From the NCBI GenBank assembly GCA_002708905.1, contig PAPM01000025.1:124001-188000 (forward strand): a stretch of DNA of 64,000 nt, written 5' to 3'. Below are positions 61,817 through 64,000 of the stretch, piece after piece. Every line of letters begins with the position of its first letter. Within the stretch, counting starts at the first letter, position 1. The position numbers were made by a program, and so were the translations under genes. The stretch is from Pseudomonadales bacterium (GTDB lineage: Bacteria; Pseudomonadota; Gammaproteobacteria; Pseudomonadales; Ketobacteraceae). The notes below the pieces were generated by a model. It saw nothing but the letters and a program-made list of their open reading frames with translations. It was not told where the DNA came from and did not search any database.

Positions 61817-64000
61817 TCAGATAAGACCGTTCAACAGAGAGTCGGTGTAAGCGCGACGACGCTGGGCTTCTTCCGCCGGGTCCAATTCAACCACCTTCTC
61901 ATCCGGAGTCACCTTGAACAGGGGTTGGCCCTGCTTGACGATGGAACCATCGGTGTTTTCCAGCAGAATTTTATCGATGGTACAGGCGAAAGGTGCCACG
62001 ACCTTGTTGAACATCTTCATAACTTCGATGATGTAAATCGGTTGGCCCGCTTCCACATGATCCCCCTCTTCCACAAACAGGGGCGCACCCGGTACTTCGC
62101 GACCGTAGAACATGCCACCGCTCACCGCGACGATCTCATCGGCCTTGGTAGCAGGAGGCGGCACCAGCACTTTCATCATGCGGCCCTGCAGTTCTTCGTT
62201 ATGCAGCGCTTCCGGAATAAAGACTGTCAGGTCCTCGTTCACTTTGAGTTCATAGAAGCCGACCTGATTGGCCAGTTTGGGCAGCGCGCACACCACTTCC
62301 ATGCCGGCCTGGAAACCCAGGTGAGCCGCCTGAACCTGAGTCCAGGTAGCAGCGTCCAAACCACCTTGCGGGGCGTCTTCGTTCAGCATCGCACTCAACT
62401 TCAGCCAATCGGATTCACCCAACTTGGCTTCCAGATCGCGGTAGAATTGGAGGCCGGCCTGCAACACTTCGTTATCGTGTTTCCAGATACACTCGGCTGC
62501 CGGCAGGTCAGCCCGATAATCCATGTTCAGGTAGTGATAGGTTTCGTCCAGCACCTGAATAGGGTTGCGGGTCCAGACCACGGTGTCACCGTCGAATTTG
62601 ACATTGGCTTTGTTCAGGCTCAACCAACCGGAGAAAATGTGGGGGTCTCGGGTCAGGATATCCAGCGCACGCAGTAACAGCGTGTGCTTGCGCTCCATGG
62701 AGGTTTCGATGGCCTGCATGGCAGCCTGCAGATCTTCACCCACACCATGAGCCTCTGCAATCTGCTTTTTGTAGATGGCTTTGGCGTGGTTAAACGCGTA
62801 TTCCAGATCGAAATCGGCAATCGCTTCTTTCAACTTGCCCACCAAGGTGAGGTAAGGCATCACGAACTTGGTGGTGGATTTGGCGTGCACGTTTTCCGCC
62901 AGGAACCAATGCACCAGACCGTAATGGAACTGTAAGTTAGTCGCCAGATTTTCACCGCTCATCTTGGTACGACGCAGCAGTTCAGCCATTTCTTCATAGC
63001 TGTGCTTGCGGTTTTTACCAACTGATAGCAACAAAGCGATGTTACTGTCGTAGGCGCCTGCCAGATGATATTTGATGAACTGGTTGGTATCCGGGTTACG
63101 GGCACTGATGCCCTGATCATCACGGATTTCGTTTTCGATGGGACTGGACCAGTATTCAATGATACCACCGGCGTGAGGCTTCAATGCGGCGTTGGTGGCG
63201 TTCAAACGGGCTTCCACAGAAGCACGCTCGCGGGGAATACGCTCCGGCTTGGGCAACTTCTTGCCGTGACGGGCCAACAGGGTCATGGCTTCCACCAAAG
63301 AATCCACCAACAGGTAATCGTTGGGATCTTCCGGATTCACGAACTTCAGGGTGTAGCACAGTTCAGATACGCGGTGCTCCACCTGGATACGGGTGTTCAT
63401 CTCCATGAAGAAGTGGCTGTCTTTGTCGACGATACATTCGAAGGTTGACACAGAATCCAGGCCAACCGCCAGGCCAAAACGCTCAGATTCTTCCTCCATA
63501 CGTCGCAGGATCGCCAGATCGGTTTTCAGGGCTTCCACTTCACCGCTTTTGCCCGCCGCTTCCGCGGCAGCGATGGCTTCTTCCAGCATTTCGCCGGTGT
63601 TGGAGATTTCCAGCAGTTTCTGTTCGTGCATCTGCAGGGAACAGTCACGGGCCCCCAGGGTAGTACACCATTCACCATTACCAATAACCTGGATTTCCTG
63701 GTGACGGGTGGTTTCGATGTTGAGCTCAATCAATACGTTCTTGTTGTCGCCCACACCGGTTGTTTTCACTTCCTGCAGAATTTCGATCAGTTTTTCTGCT
63801 GCTACGGAAGACGCCTTCTTGATGCGGTCTGCCAACTCGCCGTCAAAAGCCGCTGGCGATTGCAGAATACGCTGACCTTTACCACCGCCACCGCCGATGG
63901 CCTTCAGGCGCACGCGGTTTTCCGGGTAACGACCAAAAACTTCCGCCACCCGGGCGATGGCTTCGGCACAGATTTCATCGGTAGTGATGATGTCCATGGA
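61817..64000 (-). CDS. Biotin carboxylase-biotin carrier fusion of an acyl-CoA carboxylase, partial
   Basis: The gene runs off the right end; about 727 C-terminal residues are in the window. The biotin carboxylase ATP-grasp part is visible (AIGGGGGKGQRIL, EMNTRIQVEH, ending at about residue 300). A long middle domain of about 300 residues follows, then a C-terminal biotinyl domain with the lysine in EVMKMFN (rather than EAMKM). A chain with BC and BCCP on one polypeptide is typical of acetyl/propionyl/methylcrotonyl-CoA type carboxylases; the transcarboxylase is not visible. It leads an operon with the YiiD-type thioesterase. Confidence 0.85.
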   Translation of the reverse strand, partial: SMDIITTDEICAEAIARVAEVFGRYPENRVRLKAIGGGGGKGQRILQSPAAFDGELADRIKKASSVAAEKLIEILQEVKTTGVGDNKNVLIELNIETTRHQEIQVIGNGEWCTTLGARDCSLQMHEQKLLEISNTGEMLEEAIAAAEAAGKSGEVEALKTDLAILRRMEEESERFGLAVGLDSVSTFECIVDKDSHFFMEMNTRIQVEHRVSELCYTLKFVNPEDPNDYLLVDSLVEAMTLLARHGKKLPKPERIPRERASVEARLNATNAALKPHAGGIIEYWSSPIENEIRDDQGISARNPDTNQFIKYHLAGAYDSNIALLLSVGKNRKHSYEEMAELLRRTKMSGENLATNLQFHYGLVHWFLAENVHAKSTTKFVMPYLTLVGKLKEAIADFDLEYAFNHAKAIYKKQIAEAHGVGEDLQAAMQAIETSMERKHTLLLRALDILTRDPHIFSGWLSLNKANVKFDGDTVVWTRNPIQVLDETYHYLNMDYRADLPAAECIWKHDNEVLQAGLQFYRDLEAKLGESDWLKLSAMLNEDAPQGGLDAATWTQVQAAHLGFQAGMEVVCALPKLANQVGFYELKVNEDLTVFIPEALHNEELQGRMMKVLVPPPATKADEIVAVSGGMFYGREVPGAPLFVEEGDHVEAGQPIYIIEVMKMFNKVVAPFACTIDKILLENTDGSIVKQGQPLFKVTPDEKVVELDPAEEAQRRRAYTDSLLNGLI

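Noticed and set aside
1-64000. tRNA, rRNA, CRISPR arrays, prophage or intact insertion sequences
   Set aside because: No cloverleaf-like gene, regularly spaced direct repeats, integrase or transposase was recognised in the window.

Overview
The window comes from a gammaproteobacterium, most likely a marine or hydrocarbon-associated member of the Pseudomonadales/Oceanospirillales (Alcanivorax/Ketobacter/Marinobacter-like). This rests on gene order. The blocks speD-osmC-vfr, maeB-nuclease-rpmE-priA-argS-SPOR-hslVU-DUF971, ubiE-ubiJ-ubiB-hisE-tatABC and dtd...pip follow, as I recall it, the order of the Pseudomonas aeruginosa PA5046-PA5080 region. No rRNA, tRNA, CRISPR array or intact insertion sequence was seen. 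The taxonomic call is inference.

Layout. 1-12.3 kb: the tail of an ArsC-like protein; a c-di-GMP block (EAL protein, PilZ-Rossmann fusion, two PAS-GGDEF cyclases, one paired with a PstS-like periplasmic protein); a GNAT-nitrilase fusion whose ribosome site lies in a perfect hairpin; and a divergent fpr/finR-type pair. 12.5-17.5 kb: AspA/AstE-like deacylase, DsbA, an alpha/beta hydrolase, a patatin and a histidine phosphatase. 17.5-21.9 kb: speD, osmC-like gene, vfr, then a cytochrome P450 divergent from its own TetR gene. 22-36.3 kb: housekeeping backbone (maeB, nuclease, rpmE, priA, argS, SPOR, hslVU under a near-consensus sigma-32 promoter, DUF971), interrupted by a KAP-family NTPase and two tandem membrane GGDEF cyclases.

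36.3-47.7 kb is the most unusual part. Two divergent operons lie around a TetR gene. The left one reads TetR, GMC oxidoreductase, aldehyde dehydrogenase, sterol-desaturase-family di-iron protein, and an NSDHL/Erg26-like 3beta-hydroxysteroid dehydrogenase. The right one reads a 151-aa unknown, a CYP51-ferredoxin fusion, an NTF2-like protein, a homologue of plant cycloeucalenol cycloisomerase (CPI), and an acyltransferase-3. Two near-identical inverted repeats, one before each promoter region on the right side, are probable TetR operators. Together the genes resemble the plant/algal middle section of sterol synthesis: cyclopropane ring opening, 14alpha-demethylation, and C-4 oxidation/decarboxylation. 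No squalene epoxidase or oxidosqualene cyclase is in the window, so the substrate may be an imported sterol or one cyclised by enzymes encoded elsewhere. The cluster sits where Pseudomonas carries its polyhydroxyalkanoate genes, and a 96-bp branched inverted repeat marks its left edge.

47.7-64 kb: an AarF/ABC1 kinase; the ubiE-ubiJ-ubiB ubiquinone genes; hisE without its usual neighbour hisI; the Tat translocase; dtd with a Bax-like glucosaminidase; a stand-alone double-PilJ protein; prolyl iminopeptidase; an MFS transporter; a 2,4-dienoyl-CoA-reductase-like SDR; an unknown large lipoprotein; and a YiiD-type thioesterase downstream of a biotin carboxylase-carrier fusion that runs off the right end. 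Several neighbouring genes overlap by 1-37 bp.
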